From positions 1 through 58,802 of the forward strand of contig NZ_JAHBCL010000028.1 in NCBI RefSeq assembly GCF_018390735.1: a stretch of 58,802 nt of DNA, written 5' to 3'. The notes below the pieces were generated by a model. That model saw only the letters and a list, made by a program, of their open reading frames with translations. It did not search any database and was not told where the DNA came from. Of this stretch, positions 25,155 to 33,725 are shown in pieces. The translations under genes were made by a program, and so were the position numbers. The stretch comes from Fusibacter paucivorans. Lineage in GTDB: Bacteria; Bacillota; Clostridia; Peptostreptococcales; Acidaminobacteraceae. Position 1 is the first letter of the stretch; every line of letters begins with the position of its first letter.

Positions 25155-27398
25155 ATGGCTGAACTATTAGCACCGGCGGGGAATATGGAAGCTCTAATTG
25201 CTGCGATTTCCAATGGGTGTGATGCAATTTATCTGGGTATGCAAAAATTTGGTGCACGTGCGTACTCATCAAATTTTGATATGGATTCCCTGAAAGAGGC
25301 AATTCAATATGCACATTTGAGAAATGTTAAAATCTATGTAACGATGAATACCGTCGTTTTCGAAAATGAAGTTGAAGAGATGCAGCGACAAATGGATGCG
25401 TTAAATGAAATCGGCGTCGACGGCATTATCGTTCAGGATCTCGCCGCTTTTGATTATGTCGTTAAAAACTTTCTCGATATGGAAGCACATTGTTCAACGC
25501 AAATGGGCATTGACGACTTAGACGGTACATTGTTGTTAAAAGAGCTTGGTGCCAAACGCGTGGTCATCTCTCGCGAAGTTGAGATTGAAAAGATTAAAGC
25601 GATTCGAAAAAGCGCGAATATCCCAGTGGAAGTATTTGTTCACGGTGCTTTATGTGTGTCCTATTCAGGCAATTGCCTCATGTCGGGATTAATCGGTTAT
25701 CGAAGCGGGAACCGCGGTAGATGTGTCGGCTCATGTCGAAAAGCTTATGAACTCGTTGATACGACCACGGGTACGACGCTTGCGAAAAATTATATGCTGT
25801 CAATGAAGGATTTAAACACCATTGACTTTATTGATGAATTAAGAGAAATGGATTCCTTAAAAATAGAAGGCCGGATGAAAGAACCTGCGTACGTTGCAAA
25901 TGTCGTGTCGCGTTATCGCATGGCCTTAGACGGCAATATAACTGAAGAAGAAAAAGACAACTTAAGCAAAACTTTTAACAGAACCTATACAAAGGGTTAT
26001 TTGTTTCATGAAGATAAAAAAGAGATTACAAACATTCAAAGACCCAATAACTTCGGCTATGAGATCGGATTTATCAGCAGGATATTTAGAGATAAGTATG
26101 AGATAACACTGTCGCGTCCGCTGAATCAAAACGATATTATCAGAATAAGTCATAATGATGAGGATGTTAATTTAACCGCTGTGAAATTGTATGACAAAGA
26201 CGATAATTTAATCAACAGAGCAGAAGATGTCTGTTATATTAAGCTTAAAGAGAAATTGGCCAGAGGCGATCGCGTTTATATTTCGAAAGATCATCAATAT
26301 TATAAAACACTTGATTCAATGATGATAAAAGAATTTAAGCGTTTTGATTTGGATATTCGCGTACGCGCTTACCCGGATTCTAAACTGGCGATTGAGGCTG
26401 ATGGATTAGGTTTTCACTATGCTTATGAAAGCGATGAATTAGTCAGTGAAGCCATTAATAATCCGACGACAAAAGAGCAGGTCATTAAGCAATTTTCGAG
26501 GCTAAATGACACAATCTTTGAATTGAATCGCGTTGATTTTGAAGGCAGCAATGCATTTGTGCCTGCTAAAATGCTGAATGCAGCAAGAAGAGCGATTGTT
26601 CAGGAACTATATGACTTAAAGCTTGCCAGCAAAGAAAAAAGAACCAAAACGTTGCAGGCAAATGATAAAATCAGTTTTGCCCCTAAAGCGCCCTATCTTA
26701 CTGCTTCTGTCATGACAAAGGAACAATATGATGCGTGTGTAAGTTGCGGCATTAAGACGGTCTATTTTGAAAATATCGTGCGGAGAAACCAAAACACTTA
26801 TCAAGAAAAAGAAGGTGAATTGCTCATAGGCGGCTATGGCGGCATTTATCACTACAGAGCAACCAATCCGTTTGTCACAGATTATTCCATGAATGTCGTC
26901 AATGCGACAAGCTGTTATGAACTCTATAAGTTAGGTGCAAAGCGCATCACGCTTTCTTATGAACTCAACAAGAGCCAAATTGAGGACTTGAGACGTGTTT
27001 ATCATGAAGCCAATGACGGTGATCCGTCACTTGAAATGATCGTCTACGGCAGAGCGCCATTGATGTTTACCAAGTACTGTCCGCTAAAAAAAATGGATCA
27101 GTGCGGCAACTGCAAAACAAAACAGTATGTGCTGAAAGACGAGCACGGTTCGTTCCCAATTATTTCACACGAAGACTGTACGACGACGATTCTCAATGGG
27201 AAAACGCTGAATCTATTGGATGAGCTTCAAAACATTGACGGCATTGAGGCGTTTAGGCTGAATTTCACGATCGAATCAAAAGATGAAGTCGTGAAGACGA
27301 TCAACAAGGCGATGGGTAAATTAAATGGGAGCATCAATCGACCTGTCTTCGATCAGGATACGGATACGAGAGGGCATTTTAATAAAGAGATTTTGTAA
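25155..27398 (+). CDS. U32 family peptidase-like protein with C-terminal DUF3656 region
   Basis: A 747-residue cytoplasmic protein of the U32 family, many of whose members are now known as rRNA or tRNA hydroxylation enzymes (RlhA, TrhP) rather than proteases. It opens ELLAPAGNMEALIAAISNGCDAIYLG and contains the signature HGALCVSYSGNCLMS followed by GNRGRCVGSCR, whose cysteines are implicated in Fe-S binding. A second cysteine group (YCPLKKMDQCGNCK) lies in the last quarter. The length fits the long clostridial form. GGAGGA at 25145-25150 points to ATG 25155; the ATG at 25143 overlaps that site. A role in 23S rRNA hydroxylation is possible but not proven. Confidence 0.88.
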   Translation: MAELLAPAGNMEALIAAISNGCDAIYLGMQKFGARAYSSNFDMDSLKEAIQYAHLRNVKIYVTMNTVVFENEVEEMQRQMDALNEIGVDGIIVQDLAAFDYVVKNFLDMEAHCSTQMGIDDLDGTLLLKELGAKRVVISREVEIEKIKAIRKSANIPVEVFVHGALCVSYSGNCLMSGLIGYRSGNRGRCVGSCRKAYELVDTTTGTTLAKNYMLSMKDLNTIDFIDELREMDSLKIEGRMKEPAYVANVVSRYRMALDGNITEEEKDNLSKTFNRTYTKGYLFHEDKKEITNIQRPNNFGYEIGFISRIFRDKYEITLSRPLNQNDIIRISHNDEDVNLTAVKLYDKDDNLINRAEDVCYIKLKEKLARGDRVYISKDHQYYKTLDSMMIKEFKRFDLDIRVRAYPDSKLAIEADGLGFHYAYESDELVSEAINNPTTKEQVIKQFSRLNDTIFELNRVDFEGSNAFVPAKMLNAARRAIVQELYDLKLASKEKRTKTLQANDKISFAPKAPYLTASVMTKEQYDACVSCGIKTVYFENIVRRNQNTYQEKEGELLIGGYGGIYHYRATNPFVTDYSMNVVNATSCYELYKLGAKRITLSYELNKSQIEDLRRVYHEANDGDPSLEMIVYGRAPLMFTKYCPLKKMDQCGNCKTKQYVLKDEHGSFPIISHEDCTTTILNGKTLNLLDELQNIDGIEAFRLNFTIESKDEVVKTINKAMGKLNGSINRPVFDQDTDTRGHFNKEIL

Positions 27399-27522
27399 AA
27401 TGTATCATTCAAAGGTCAATCTGTTTATGACAATATGCATATCTTTTGCAAGACGGAATTCCAATATATTGTGGCGATGTATGAACTCAAGGCTATAATG
27501 CCGGTTTTTTAAGGAAGTGTTA

Positions 27523-27559
27523 AAGTTCCAAGTGATGAAAAGTACTTGGAACTTTTTTT
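27523..27559 (+). terminator. Rho-independent terminator
   Basis: AAGTTCCAAGT and ACTTGGAACTT form a perfect 11-bp stem with a 10-nt loop, then a T run. It lies 125 bp after the U32 gene. Confidence 0.92.
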
Positions 27560-27675
27560 ACGCGAAAGAACGCTTGTTCTACTTGCCGTTCTAAGATATA
27601 CTTTTAAATGGATGTACAACCGGATTGAATTTTTAACAAATTTAGCAAAACGTTTGCAAATAAGGTGGCAATACG

Positions 27676-28584
27676 ATGAAGATTGACCGACTCGTTGGCA
27701 TTATCATTACCCTATTACAGAAAGATAAAGTAACTGCACCAGAACTGGCAGAAAAGTTTGAGGTCTCCAGACGCACCATCAACAGGGATATTGAAGATCT
27801 TTGCAAGGCCGGTATCCCCGTGATGACGGCGCAAGGGATGTATGGCGGCATCTCGATTTTTGAGGGCTATAAGATTGATCGAACCGTTTTTAACGAGAGG
27901 GAACTCGGCGCCATCTTGACGGGACTTATGAGTCTTGACAGCGTTGCCCAAGATTCTAAGTATCAAAAAACCATTGATAAATTTGGCCTAGAGAAGCATG
28001 GCATTGCCGCTGCAAGTCATATACTGATTGATCTGTCTTCACATTACAAGAACAGTCTTGCACCTAAAATAGAAACGATCCAAGCGGCAATTGAGGCGCG
28101 CTTTGAGATCGCCTTTACTTATTACAATCATGCCGGTGAACGCGTCGTTACGCTGGACCCGTATCTGATCGTCTTTCAGTGGTCAAGCTGGTATGTGCTT
28201 GGGGTTGATCATGCATCCAATGATTTTAAGCTCTATAAACTAAATAGGCTTTGGCAACTGGCATGTACGGACAGGCAATATGCCGTTAAAGTAATCCCTC
28301 AGGATAAACTGGCATTTCATCGTTATTTTACAGATGAGATTAATGCAGTCATTATTTTTGAAGAAAGTGTTAAACACAGACTGGTTGAATCATATGGACC
28401 CGACAGTTTTACAGCAGATGAAAATCATAAACTGCGATTTGAATGTTCCTTTACCAATGAAGCATATCTGATAGAATGGGTACTCAGTTTTGGGGATCAG
28501 GCGGTGTTACTGGAACCTCCGGCGATTCGTGAAGCGATCAAAACAAAACTGCAAAAAATGATGACAGTTTATACAGAAACATGA
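27676..28584 (+). CDS. WYL-domain transcriptional regulator (YafY type)
   Basis: A 302-residue regulator. The N-terminal winged HTH, KVTAPELAEKFEVSRRTINRDIEDLCKAGIPV, is the DeoR-like form used by YafY proteins. Residues 130-230 form the WYL domain, with FQWSSWYVLGVDH and FKLYKLNRLW containing the conserved arginine, thought to bind nucleotide-like ligands. A C-terminal WCX-type extension follows. ATG 27676 has AAGGTGG upstream. The next gene, DUF3795, follows at 55 bp behind its own ribosome site, so the regulator may control it. Target not established. Confidence 0.85.
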   Translation: MKIDRLVGIIITLLQKDKVTAPELAEKFEVSRRTINRDIEDLCKAGIPVMTAQGMYGGISIFEGYKIDRTVFNERELGAILTGLMSLDSVAQDSKYQKTIDKFGLEKHGIAAASHILIDLSSHYKNSLAPKIETIQAAIEARFEIAFTYYNHAGERVVTLDPYLIVFQWSSWYVLGVDHASNDFKLYKLNRLWQLACTDRQYAVKVIPQDKLAFHRYFTDEINAVIIFEESVKHRLVESYGPDSFTADENHKLRFECSFTNEAYLIEWVLSFGDQAVLLEPPAIREAIKTKLQKMMTVYTET

Positions 28585-28639
28585 CATAGAGGTGTCGTGT
28601 TCGCTATGATATACTCACCCTAAAAAGGAGGTATACGAT

Positions 28640-28903
28640 ATGATCGAATCGAGATGCGGGCTGTTGTGCAGTGAGTGCAGCTATCGGGAACCAATGAATT
28701 GCAGCGGCTGTACGGTGATGACGAAACCCTTTTGGGGCAATGCATGTGCAGTTAAAACTTGCTGCGAGGGTAAAAATCTGAATCATTGCGGCGAGTGCAG
28801 TGCGTTCCCTTGTGAGTTGCTGCATCAATTTGCTTATGACAAAGAACAGGGAGATGACGGCAAACGGATAGAACAATGTAAATGCTGGATGATGGTTGAC
28901 TGA
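28640..28903 (+). CDS. Short DUF3795 cysteine-rich protein
   Basis: An 87-residue protein with 16 cysteines in the same pattern as the longer DUF3795 protein at 23647: CGLLCSECSYREPMNCSGC, then CCEGKNLNHCGECSAFPCELL. It probably binds zinc or an Fe-S cluster. AAAGGAGG precedes ATG 28640. It follows the WYL regulator at a short distance. Role unknown. Confidence 0.8.
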   Translation: MIESRCGLLCSECSYREPMNCSGCTVMTKPFWGNACAVKTCCEGKNLNHCGECSAFPCELLHQFAYDKEQGDDGKRIEQCKCWMMVD

Positions 28904-29031
28904 TGGTATGACGATATAAAAGGCGATGAACGCGTTCAACGACTTCAGCTAATGATGCCAATAATTGAACCAATGACGCCAATACTAAAACAATGAAAAA
29001 GAAATTTGTTAACAGCATAATGGAGGCCTGT

Positions 29032-29511
29032 ATGAAATATATTAGTACATTGATCGTGGTAAAAGATATTGAAAAAGCAAAGGCATTCTATCAGGAAGTA
29101 TTGGGATTAGAGATTATTTCTGATTTTGGTGCGAACGTTACACTGACAGGCGGCGTTGCACTGCAAACACTGGATACTTGGCAAACCTTTATCCACAAAG
29201 AAGAGTCCGCCATTACGTTTGGCAGCAATGCAGCCGAAATTTACTTTGAAGAAGACCATTTAGATGATTTTATTGAGCGATTAAATGCGATGGATCATAT
29301 TGATTACGTACACCCGCTCATCGAACATGCATGGGGTCAAAGAGTGGTTCGTTTTTATGACTTGGATCATCATATGATTGAAGTAGGTGAGAACATGCTG
29401 TTTGTCATAAAGCGGTTTATAAATACAGGATTGTCAATTGAAGAAACCGCAAGCCGAATGGATGTCCCCGTAGATTATATTACTAAAATGCTGGGAACTG
29501 AAATAAAATAA
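29032..29511 (+). CDS. VOC-family (glyoxalase/bleomycin-resistance-like) protein
   Basis: A 159-residue vicinal-oxygen-chelate protein. Residues 1-120 carry two beta-alpha-beta-beta-beta modules (STLIVVKDIEKAKAFYQEVLGLEI; VVRFYDLDHHMIEVGE) with possible metal ligands His and Glu at the end of the second. Residues 125-159 add a helix-turn-helix-like tail (GLSIEETASRMDVPVDYITKML), a fusion seen in some Firmicutes VOC proteins. The ATG at 29032 is taken because TGGAGG precedes it. May bind or modify a small hydrophobic toxin or metabolite; substrate unknown. Confidence 0.8.
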   Translation: MKYISTLIVVKDIEKAKAFYQEVLGLEIISDFGANVTLTGGVALQTLDTWQTFIHKEESAITFGSNAAEIYFEEDHLDDFIERLNAMDHIDYVHPLIEHAWGQRVVRFYDLDHHMIEVGENMLFVIKRFINTGLSIEETASRMDVPVDYITKMLGTEIK

Positions 29512-29551
29512 TCATCGTTGGCACCATGAAAAATCGATATAACGATTAAGC

Positions 29552-29601
29552 TTTGAAAGATGTTGTTTTCTCATTTGAGTAAATTGCATCTTTCAAATTT
29601 T
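29552..29601 (+). terminator. Probable terminator after the VOC gene
   Basis: TTTGAAAGATG and CATCTTTCAAA form a perfect 11-bp stem, with a 24-nt loop and TTTT after it. The long loop lowers certainty. Confidence 0.65.
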
Positions 29602-29770
29602 AATCCTTTCATATAATTAGGGACGATTCTTATCATGCGAAAATTCAACCTATTGCCGTGAAGGATTAACGAAAGGTAATTTTGCCGTTTTCTTATTTAA
29701 AAATAAAGGCATAATTTAGCAAATGAAGGCATAAAGTAATGATCAGCACATTTAGAAAGGAAGTCGTAAA

Positions 29771-30532
29771 ATGAAAAAATGGTTTACAATTGATCAAATC
29801 GACACGACAACACACATTATTAGCGAATACCGCCATTGGGAGGAAACACATTGTTATTTGATAGAAGGCAGTGAGCGGTGTTTGTTGATTGATACGGGGC
29901 TTGGTATCTGCAATATCTCTGAAGAAGTGAAAAAATTGACAGATAAGCCTGTCATAGCCGTGGCGACACATATCCATTGGGACCACATAGGCGGGCATGC
30001 ATACTATCCGAACTTTTACGCACATGCAGCGGAATTGAATTGGCTAAACGGTGAATTCCCGTTATCAATGGAGACCATCAGAGAGATGGTCGTCGATCGC
30101 TGTGATCTACCGGAAGGCTATGATGTCAGTCAATATCAGTTTTTTCAGGGGACGCCTACGCGCATTCTAAATGATGGCGACACCATTGATTTAGGGGACC
30201 GAGTGGTGACAGCCATACATACACCGGGACATTCCCCAGGGCATCTTTGCTTTTGGGAATCGGTGCGAGCATATTTATTTTCAGGTGATCTCGTCTATAA
30301 AGATACGCTGTTTGCGTATTATCCCTCGACCGATCCTCAGGCATACCTCATATCACTTGAGAAGATTGCCGCATTGCCTGTGAAAAAAGTGTTTCCGGCG
30401 CATCACAGCTTGGATGTTCAGTCGGAGCTCCTGATTGAAATGCGTGATGCCTTTCGACAGTTGGAAGCAGAGGGCAAGCTGCATCACGGCAGCGGCGTTT
30501 TTGATTATGGGGATTGGGCTGTCTGGCTTTGA
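29771..30532 (+). CDS. MBL-fold metallo-hydrolase
   Basis: A 253-residue metallo-beta-lactamase-fold enzyme. The dinuclear metal site is complete: THIHWDHIGGH (H-x-H-x-DH), HTPGHSPGHLC, FSGDLVYKD and FPAHHSLD. There is no signal peptide, so it acts in the cytoplasm. AGAAAGGAAG precedes ATG 29771. Relatives include glyoxalase II-like thioesterases, lactonases and RNases, and this one lacks the beta-CASP domain of nucleases. It is monocistronic. Substrate unknown; a thioester or lactone is the likeliest class. Confidence 0.85.
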   Translation: MKKWFTIDQIDTTTHIISEYRHWEETHCYLIEGSERCLLIDTGLGICNISEEVKKLTDKPVIAVATHIHWDHIGGHAYYPNFYAHAAELNWLNGEFPLSMETIREMVVDRCDLPEGYDVSQYQFFQGTPTRILNDGDTIDLGDRVVTAIHTPGHSPGHLCFWESVRAYLFSGDLVYKDTLFAYYPSTDPQAYLISLEKIAALPVKKVFPAHHSLDVQSELLIEMRDAFRQLEAEGKLHHGSGVFDYGDWAVWL

Positions 30533-30599
30533 TTGTATTGAATAGCTAATAAAGAAATGGCATCAGTACCTCAAATAAATAATCTGGTTAATGAAGCAG

Positions 30600-30635
30600 A
30601 AGCACCGTAGGCAGACGCGCATGTACGGTGCTTTT
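30600..30635 (+). terminator. Rho-independent terminator
   Basis: AAGCACCGTA and TACGGTGCTT form a perfect 10-bp stem followed by TTTG. It ends the MBL gene transcript. The remainder of the 320-bp gap (30533-30854) has no gene. Confidence 0.85.
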
Positions 30636-30799
30636 GAAGTTGAGCACGCTTTTCGATGGTTGGGTTCACCCATTTAAAAGAACGATTCTTTTTAAATCAC
30701 AATTTTTACGCTATGATAGAGATAAGATTTGTTTTCAAATGGGCAATGTTTTAGAGGCGTTTATCAGGGTGCTTTATAGTAATTGCCCATTTGAATATT

Positions 30800-30854
30800 A
30801 CATCAGATCATCACATCAGGATGTTACATCAGAAAATCGCATAAGGAGATCACA
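30800..30854 (+). repeat. 13-bp degenerate tandem repeat ending in the ribosome site
   Basis: ACATCAG begins three successive 13-bp units at 30800, 30813 and 30826. A fourth, diverged unit (GCATAAGGAGATC, 30839-30851) contains the Shine-Dalgarno AAGGAG of the XRE gene. The array therefore runs directly into the translation start at 30855. It may be a regulatory site of the XRE protein or a replication-slippage product. Confidence 0.6.
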
Positions 30855-31460
30855 TTGGAATTTAATGAAAAACTACAGCAACTGAGAAAAGAGAAAAATC
30901 TTACACAAGAGGCGTTGGCGCAACGTCTCTTTGTCTCAAGAGCAACGATATCAAAATGGGAATCGGGACGTGGTTATCCAAGTATTGATTCGTTAAAAGC
31001 CATATCACAACTATTTGATATCTCAATAGATGACTTGCTGTCAAATGAAGAACTTATCAGATTTGCAGAGGAAGATAAGAAGGAAAATATGATTTCATTG
31101 AGATACCTGCTCTATGGCATCTTGGATGTGATGAGTGTTATTTTTGTTTTTATCCCTCTATTTGGTCAAAAAAAAGGCGATATTATTCAGTCGGTTTCTC
31201 TGTTGAAATTAGAGTGGACAGAACCTTATATGCGTATTGCCTATTTCACAGTGATTGGCATCGGGGTATTGTATGGCGCCATAGAGCTAGCGCTGCAAAA
31301 ATATCAAAATGAATTGTGGAAACGATACAGCGCCATCCTATCACTGGGCATCACCATTACGGCAACTGTGTTATTTATCATAAGTCGACAGCCTTATATG
31401 GCTTTTTTTATGTTTTGGATTGTGATTTTAAAGGGCGTTTTTTATCTGAAACACCAATGA
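30855..31460 (+). CDS. XRE-family HTH regulator with membrane segments
   Basis: A 201-residue protein. Residues 1-65 are a Cro/C1-type HTH (LRKEKNLTQEALAQRLFVSRATISKWESGRGYPSIDSLKAISQLFDIS). Residues 80-200 contain four likely transmembrane helices (YLLYGILDVMSVIFVFIPLF and later segments). It starts with TTG at 30855 behind AAGGAG. Membrane-tethered XRE proteins of this plan are common in Clostridia and are thought to sense envelope signals. Its own promoter region carries a 13-bp tandem repeat that could be its operator. Confidence 0.85.
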   Translation: MEFNEKLQQLRKEKNLTQEALAQRLFVSRATISKWESGRGYPSIDSLKAISQLFDISIDDLLSNEELIRFAEEDKKENMISLRYLLYGILDVMSVIFVFIPLFGQKKGDIIQSVSLLKLEWTEPYMRIAYFTVIGIGVLYGAIELALQKYQNELWKRYSAILSLGITITATVLFIISRQPYMAFFMFWIVILKGVFYLKHQ

Positions 31461-31599
31461 TACGGAACGTAGCATCTTGAAAAAAGAGGATGAGACAAAG
31501 CGTATCGCTGATGTAAAATAACGTTTCTTATCTATTCAAAGCCTTCGTGCTAAGGTTTTAATCGGATGTAAGATCCGAATAAAATCGTGGAGGCATTTG

Positions 31600-32259
31600 A
31601 TGAAAAAGAAAAATGTTAGCCTAATCGTATCAGCAGTATTATGGCTTATTTTTGCAGGCTTTACTATTTTAGTCATGCATTATGATGTGAAACCAATAGG
31701 TCCAAATCAGTCTCGTGTCGGCTTTGCCGCTTTTAATCAATTTGTATTTGAGAAAACGGGGATCAATTTTTTATGGTATGAATTGACCGAATGGCTGGGG
31801 ATTGTTGTGCTTTTAACAGCAGGTGGATTCGGTATTGTAGGTGTCGTGCAATGGATTCAAAGAAAAAGTATTTTGAAAGTAGACCGGGCTGTTTTGGCAA
31901 TGGGCATTTACGATGTGATCGTTGTTGCGATGTACATTAGTTTTGAGAAATACGTTGTCAACTATCGTCCTATTTTGCTGGATGGAAAACTGGAAGCCTC
32001 ATTTCCATCATCACATGTGATGGTTGCATTTAGTATTTTAGGCGCGGCCATTGTTTATTTTCAAAAACGGGCTAAAAATAATTTCGTGTTATGGGGCTTT
32101 ACTTTTTTTGCAGGCAGCGTTATTGCTTTAATGGTTGCGGGAAGGCTTATATCAGGTGTTCACTGGTTTACAGATATTGTGGGAGGCGTACTGCTGGGAG
32201 CGGCGCTGGTATCATTGTATAGATTTTTAATGCAATGGATGATGCGGCAATTGAAGTAA
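31600..32259 (+). CDS. PAP2-family phosphatase
   Basis: A 219-residue integral membrane protein with about five to six helices. It carries the three PAP2 motifs: KYVVNYRP (K-x5-RP), FPSSH (usual PSGH), and GRLISGVHWFTD (R-x5-H-x3-D). It dephosphorylates a lipid phosphate such as undecaprenyl pyrophosphate or phosphatidic acid at the outer face of the membrane. ATG 31600 follows GTGGAGG. Separated by 140 bp from the XRE gene, which may regulate it, though this is not shown. Confidence 0.87.
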   Translation: MKKKNVSLIVSAVLWLIFAGFTILVMHYDVKPIGPNQSRVGFAAFNQFVFEKTGINFLWYELTEWLGIVVLLTAGGFGIVGVVQWIQRKSILKVDRAVLAMGIYDVIVVAMYISFEKYVVNYRPILLDGKLEASFPSSHVMVAFSILGAAIVYFQKRAKNNFVLWGFTFFAGSVIALMVAGRLISGVHWFTDIVGGVLLGAALVSLYRFLMQWMMRQLK

Positions 32260-32312
32260 AATGGTGAGCGCTGATCACAGACAATAAAATGACATAAGAT
32301 AGATGGATGTGA

Positions 32313-32357
32313 TTGACAAAAAAAGAGACACACTATATAATTGAATTCGAATTCAAT
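32313..32357 (+). promoter_or_regulatory. Fe-importer promoter with perfect 18-bp palindrome
   Basis: TTGACA at 32313-32318, 17 bp, TATAAT at 32336-32341. The perfect palindrome ATTGAATTCGAATTCAAT (32340-32357) overlaps the -10 and the start point, the position of a repressor site. The half-sites ATTGAAT-N4-ATTCAAT recur at four other places in the window. No Fur box was found here. Confidence 0.85.
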
Positions 32358-32492
32358 ATAAAGCCGTGATCGATTCAATATCGTGATAGGGTCATGGTCG
32401 TTGTAAAGCAGATGAATAAATCTGATTTGGTAACAGGTTTCATTTTTAATATTTAATATTTAACAAAAAAAGATGAAACCGTATTTTTTTGT

Positions 32493-32522
32493 TTTAATAT
32501 TGAATAATAGTTCAATATTAAA
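32493..32522 (+). promoter_or_regulatory. Second operator-like palindrome before the Fe importer
   Basis: TTTAATATTGAA-TAATAG-TTCAATATTAAA is a perfect 12-bp inverted repeat. Inside it, ATTGAAT-AATA-GTTCAAT (32499-32516) matches 13 of 14 arm positions of the upstream operator. As RNA it would form a hairpin in the leader, about 50 nt before the start codon. An imperfect GGTTTCAT/ATGAAACC hairpin with a T-run lies just upstream (about 32434-32488). No gene is in this 309-bp gap. Confidence 0.7.
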
Positions 32523-32568
32523 GTGACACGATAAGTGATGTTCTTTTTATGATGAGGAGGAAAAGAAA

Positions 32569-33723
32569 ATGAAAAAAATGATCTTGGCAGTTTTATGTAT
32601 TTTGCTTGCAGCTTCTTTGATAGGTTGCGGTAAATCACAAGCAGAAACGGCACAAGCAGAAACGGCACAAGCAGAGACGGTGCAAGCAGAGACGGAAAAA
32701 CCGGAAGCAACGAGTGCCGAAATACCTTCTGATGAAGCAAGAACCATAACTGATCTGGGGGGGAATGTCATAAAGCTTCCACCTGCGTCAGCAATCAATC
32801 GCGTCGTGGTGATGAATCCGCCATCCATTTCAATGCTGTTGAGTATATTGCCGGATACTAAAAAGATCATCGGTGCAAATGCCAATGCATTTGAAAGGGC
32901 AAATCCTGAAATCCTGGAAAAGATGTTTCCAGAATGGCAAAATGTTGAAACGGGCTTTATGATTGATGGTTTTGTAGCCAATACTGAAGAAATTTTGAAA
33001 TTAGAACCGGATCTCGTCTTTTATTATGGCAATATGCAAAAACCGGGCATTGAAAACTTAGGCATCCCAATCGTCGATATGATGATTAAAGGTGAAAATA
33101 ATCCAGAAAAAGTATCCGTTGCATGGGACAATTTAATGCGGGAAATTTTTGAAGTAGAAGCATCGACGACATTGGCAAAAGAATGGGAAATGTCCAATGA
33201 CAAAGCGCAGAAGGCTCTAAGTACATATGAGGGGGAAGCGAAAAGTGCAATCTACCTTTTAAGTAATATGGGTGGTGTGATTACTGTATTCGGCAGTGGC
33301 ACTTATGCAGATACGTGGTTTGAAAAGGGTGGTTTAGTGAATGCTGCATCGGATGTGAAAGGGCAATCAGAAGTGAGTATGGAGCAAATGCACGAATGGG
33401 ATCCCGATTATATTTTTGTGTTTAAAGGAACACCGGCATCTGTAATGCTTGCTAACCAGGTGAAGGGACAAGACTGGTCGCTGTTGAGTGCCTATGAGCA
33501 CGAAGCGATTTTTGATATACCGCAAACAATATTTTCATGGGGCGCACCATGCTCAGATTCGCCGCTTATGCCGCTTTGGCTGATTAGTAAAAGTCATCCT
33601 GATTTATTAGATGAGGACGAATTCTCTAAGTTGTTCAAAGCGTACTATGAAAGAGTCTATGATATCGAACTCGACGACGAATTCATACAAAGTATTTTAA
33701 ATGGGCGTGAGGAGACTAAATAG
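32569..33723 (+). CDS. Fe/siderophore ABC transporter substrate-binding lipoprotein
   Basis: A 384-residue lipoprotein. The signal peptide ends in the lipobox LIGC (Cys22), followed by a linker of four (A/V)QAET-type units encoded by a 15-bp repeat, then the class III periplasmic-binding fold (RTITDLGGNVIKLP; ILKLEPDLVFYYG; FGSGTYADTWFEKGGLVNAAS). This is the FepB/FhuD/BtuF family, which captures ferric siderophores, heme or cobalamin. AGGAGG precedes ATG 32569. It is followed directly by a permease and an ATPase, then by two ABC half-transporters. The ligand is unknown; the Fur boxes of the neighbouring operons favour an iron compound. Confidence 0.9.
   Translation: MKKMILAVLCILLAASLIGCGKSQAETAQAETAQAETVQAETEKPEATSAEIPSDEARTITDLGGNVIKLPPASAINRVVVMNPPSISMLLSILPDTKKIIGANANAFERANPEILEKMFPEWQNVETGFMIDGFVANTEEILKLEPDLVFYYGNMQKPGIENLGIPIVDMMIKGENNPEKVSVAWDNLMREIFEVEASTTLAKEWEMSNDKAQKALSTYEGEAKSAIYLLSNMGGVITVFGSGTYADTWFEKGGLVNAASDVKGQSEVSMEQMHEWDPDYIFVFKGTPASVMLANQVKGQDWSLLSAYEHEAIFDIPQTIFSWGAPCSDSPLMPLWLISKSHPDLLDEDEFSKLFKAYYERVYDIELDDEFIQSILNGREETK
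32638..32697 (+). repeat. Four 15-bp coding tandem repeats (QAET linker)
   Basis: Four units beginning CAAGCAGAAACGGCA, the last two with small changes, encode Q-A-E-T repeats right after the lipidated cysteine. They lengthen the tether between membrane and binding domain. Unit number could vary between strains by slippage. Confidence 0.9.
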
Positions 33724-33725
33724 AA

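Noticed and set aside
30628-30885. Plus-strand frame before the XRE gene
   Set aside because: It begins inside the terminator hairpin, overlaps the XRE start and has no ribosome site.
32638-32697. Short tandem repeats as a possible CRISPR array
   Set aside because: The 15-bp units are contiguous, coding and without spacers. No cas gene is in the window.
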